Positions 5,269 through 6,469 of a stretch of DNA of 6,469 nucleotides are shown one piece after another. The stretch lies in assembly GCA_947259605.1 (NCBI GenBank), contig CAMYMX010000209.1, forward strand, positions 1 to 6,469. The letters are read 5' to 3'. Both the position numbers and the translations under genes were made by a program. Within the stretch, counting starts at the first letter, position 1; every line of letters begins with the position of its first letter. This DNA comes from an uncultured Polyangiaceae bacterium (GTDB lineage: Bacteria > Myxococcota_A > Polyangia > Polyangiales > Houyiibacteriaceae). Under the pieces are notes generated by a model, which did no database searches, had not been told where the DNA came from, and saw nothing but the letters and a program-made list of their open reading frames with translations.

Positions 5269-5892
5269 CTAACGACCGCGAGCCTGGCGCCATACCGCGA
5301 ACGGCGACTTCCGCTGGCGTGTGGCAGCCACGAGCGTGCCCAGCCACGCGCCTGGCAAGAACAGGAAGTTGATCACGAGCTCGTCAAAAATGCGACTCTC
5401 CGGCACCGGCTTGCCATGCCAGCGATCAGGAAGAGCGTTCAGCGTGTTCGCAATGCGATTGGCCACTGTCATCACGCGGGCCACGTCTTCCACGTCGCTG
5501 CGCGTTTGAGCGCTCAGTGCTTCGTTCAGAGCTTCTTGAGATGCGTCGTCGGCGACGGGGGCGAAATTCGCTCTGGTTCGCTCACGGGCATGCGCGATCG
5601 CCAACCAAGTTCGTCGATCGAAGGCGCTCGGGTTCATGTCCTCGAGGGCCGCGAGCTCCGCATCGGACACCCCGGCCTCGAGCGCCATTCGCGTATGCGC
5701 GTGCTCGCACATCCTGCACGCATTGACCTTGGCGACGGCAACGATGATCTGTTCACGCAAAGCCCGAGGCAGGCGGCCCCTAATCCAAATCGCCCAAAGT
5801 GCGGGCGCACGCGTGAGGACGGACCCCAGGTCCGCGAAGAGCTTGGGAACCGTGTAGACCCTGGGAACCGGACCTGAGAGACGATCCGCCAT
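5269..5892 (-). CDS. AhpD-like carboxymuconolactone decarboxylase family protein
   Basis: This 207-residue protein has the core alkylhydroperoxidase motif at residues 59-66, Cys-Arg-Met-Cys-Glu-His-Ala-His, that is CxxCxxxH. It follows the helix REQIIVAVAKVNA and precedes ALEAGVSDAELAAL, as in AhpD-type proteins. The two cysteines form the redox pair and the His belongs to the proton relay. The family includes AhpD peroxidases and less-defined reductases; the actual substrate cannot be read from sequence. The C-terminal third (VMTVANRIANTLN, then FDELVINFLFLPGAWLG) is a longer helical tail than in minimal AhpD. No signal peptide is seen, so it should be cytoplasmic. The ATG at 5892 is preceded by GGAAGGAG, 7 nt away, which lies inside the end of the upstream gene; the two genes are 2 bp apart and surely co-transcribed. 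Downstream lie gene remnants. Confidence 0.88.
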   Translation of the reverse strand: MADRLSGPVPRVYTVPKLFADLGSVLTRAPALWAIWIRGRLPRALREQIIVAVAKVNACRMCEHAHTRMALEAGVSDAELAALEDMNPSAFDRRTWLAIAHARERTRANFAPVADDASQEALNEALSAQTRSDVEDVARVMTVANRIANTLNALPDRWHGKPVPESRIFDELVINFLFLPGAWLGTLVAATRQRKSPFAVWRQARGR

Positions 5893-5894
5893 CG

Positions 5895-6469
5895 CTATGC
5901 TCCTTCCGTACCCAGCACGCGGTTCACCATGTCGTGCATTTCATGTAAGCGCTCGCTCATGTGATCCCGCTGCTTGGCATCGAGCAAGTCGAATACGAAA
6001 AGGAGCGTCTTGCGGCCGTCGGCTCGACGCTCATCGGGGGAGCGGGTGCCGGGGCCCCAGTCTTCGCGTTGGGTCCAAGCGGTCCACAAGAGGTCTCGAA
6101 TCGCCGGCGCGCCCGGGTGTTCGCGCATGCTTGCCGCAATTTCGGCGAGGCGCTGCTCGTCCGCTCGAAGTCTGTCGGCCGCCTCATCGGGCATCGATGC
6201 CACGAACGAGCGGATTTTTTGCTCTTGCTCGTCGCTCAAGCGCCCGGACCATTTTTCAATCGCCTCGACGAATTTTTCCTGCCGGCTTCGAAGCCGCTCT
6301 TCCTCGGGTGCATTGAGCTCATCGCGCGTCTCTTGGAGCCGTTCGTCGAGCTCGCGTTCGGCATGGTCGATCTGCTCATCGCGCAGGGTCGCCAAAATGG
6401 GCGCGGCCTCGTCGAGAATCCAAGAGACCGCCTTGTCCATCAGGATGTCGACCTGCCGTTCGATGACGA
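5895..6469 (-). CDS. DUF6279-like charged helical protein (5' end outside the window)
   Basis: The frame is open from the right edge to the TAG at 5895-5897, giving at least 190 residues; the first internal ATG is at 6440, but codons upstream (VIERQVDIL) look continuous with the protein. The visible part is rich in Glu, Arg, Asp and Leu and almost entirely helical. Its segments are SWILDEAAPILATLRDEQID, then LDERLQETRDELNAPEEERL, then IEKWSGRLSDEQEQKI, and a final block LLFVFDLLDAKQRDHMSERL. The order of a helix ending in a Gln-Ile contact, a charged linker with Glu-Glu-Arg-Leu, a Trp-x-Gly-x-Leu-x-x-x-Gln motif and a Trp-Thr-rich region recalls DUF6279, whose members are usually lipoproteins with an N-terminal lipobox. 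That N-terminus would lie outside the window and cannot be checked. The function is unknown. The gene is directly upstream of the AhpD-like gene in one operon. Confidence 0.7.
   Translation of the reverse strand, partial: VIERQVDILMDKAVSWILDEAAPILATLRDEQIDHAERELDERLQETRDELNAPEEERLRSRQEKFVEAIEKWSGRLSDEQEQKIRSFVASMPDEAADRLRADEQRLAEIAASMREHPGAPAIRDLLWTAWTQREDWGPGTRSPDERRADGRKTLLFVFDLLDAKQRDHMSERLHEMHDMVNRVLGTEGA

Noticed and set aside
5416..5877. 153-codon plus-strand open frame
   Set aside because: It is antisense to the AhpD-like gene with its CxxCxxxH motif and strong ribosome site.

Overview
The window is high-GC DNA (about 60 % by eye) from a Gram-negative bacterium. It encodes two proteins exported through Sec signal peptides, one of them a probable outer-membrane beta-barrel ending in Phe, plus several inner-membrane proteins. 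Gene content and codon use fit Myxococcota or another proteobacterial-type lineage, but nothing in the window fixes the taxon. There is no RNA gene, CRISPR array, insertion sequence, phage gene or recognisable novel system here.

Left part (1-1748, + strand): a DUF2231-type four-helix membrane protein is followed 48 bp later by an unrecognised 376-aa secreted beta-barrel-like protein, probably in one operon. This pair converges, with a 6-bp gap, on a minus-strand YceI-family periplasmic protein (1755-2357). The roughly 105-bp region upstream of yceI carries an 11-bp perfect inverted repeat. It separates yceI from a divergent small ORF (2463-2852) that resembles DUF427 proteins. That ORF overlaps the 3' end of a complete FieF-type cation diffusion facilitator (2819-3721, minus) tail to tail.

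Middle part (about 3841-5268): this is a gene graveyard. On the minus strand it holds the last ~60 codons of what looks like a patatin-like phospholipase. Next comes a plus-strand NAD-malic enzyme pseudogene that has lost its N-terminus and two internal blocks and is read in three successive frames. Then comes the first ~45 codons of a TauE/SafE permease on the minus strand, which keep a start and Shine-Dalgarno sequence but have an in-frame TGA. A possible C-terminal scrap of another gene abuts the TauE start. Several deletions appear to have collapsed once-complete genes here.

Right part (5269-6469, minus strand): an AhpD-like carboxymuconolactone decarboxylase family protein (CxxCxxxH) lies directly downstream (2-bp gap, ribosome site inside the upstream gene) of a charged helical protein resembling DUF6279, which runs off the right edge. 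The intact genes suggest envelope, metal and redox homeostasis, but the sequence does not show a single pathway linking them.
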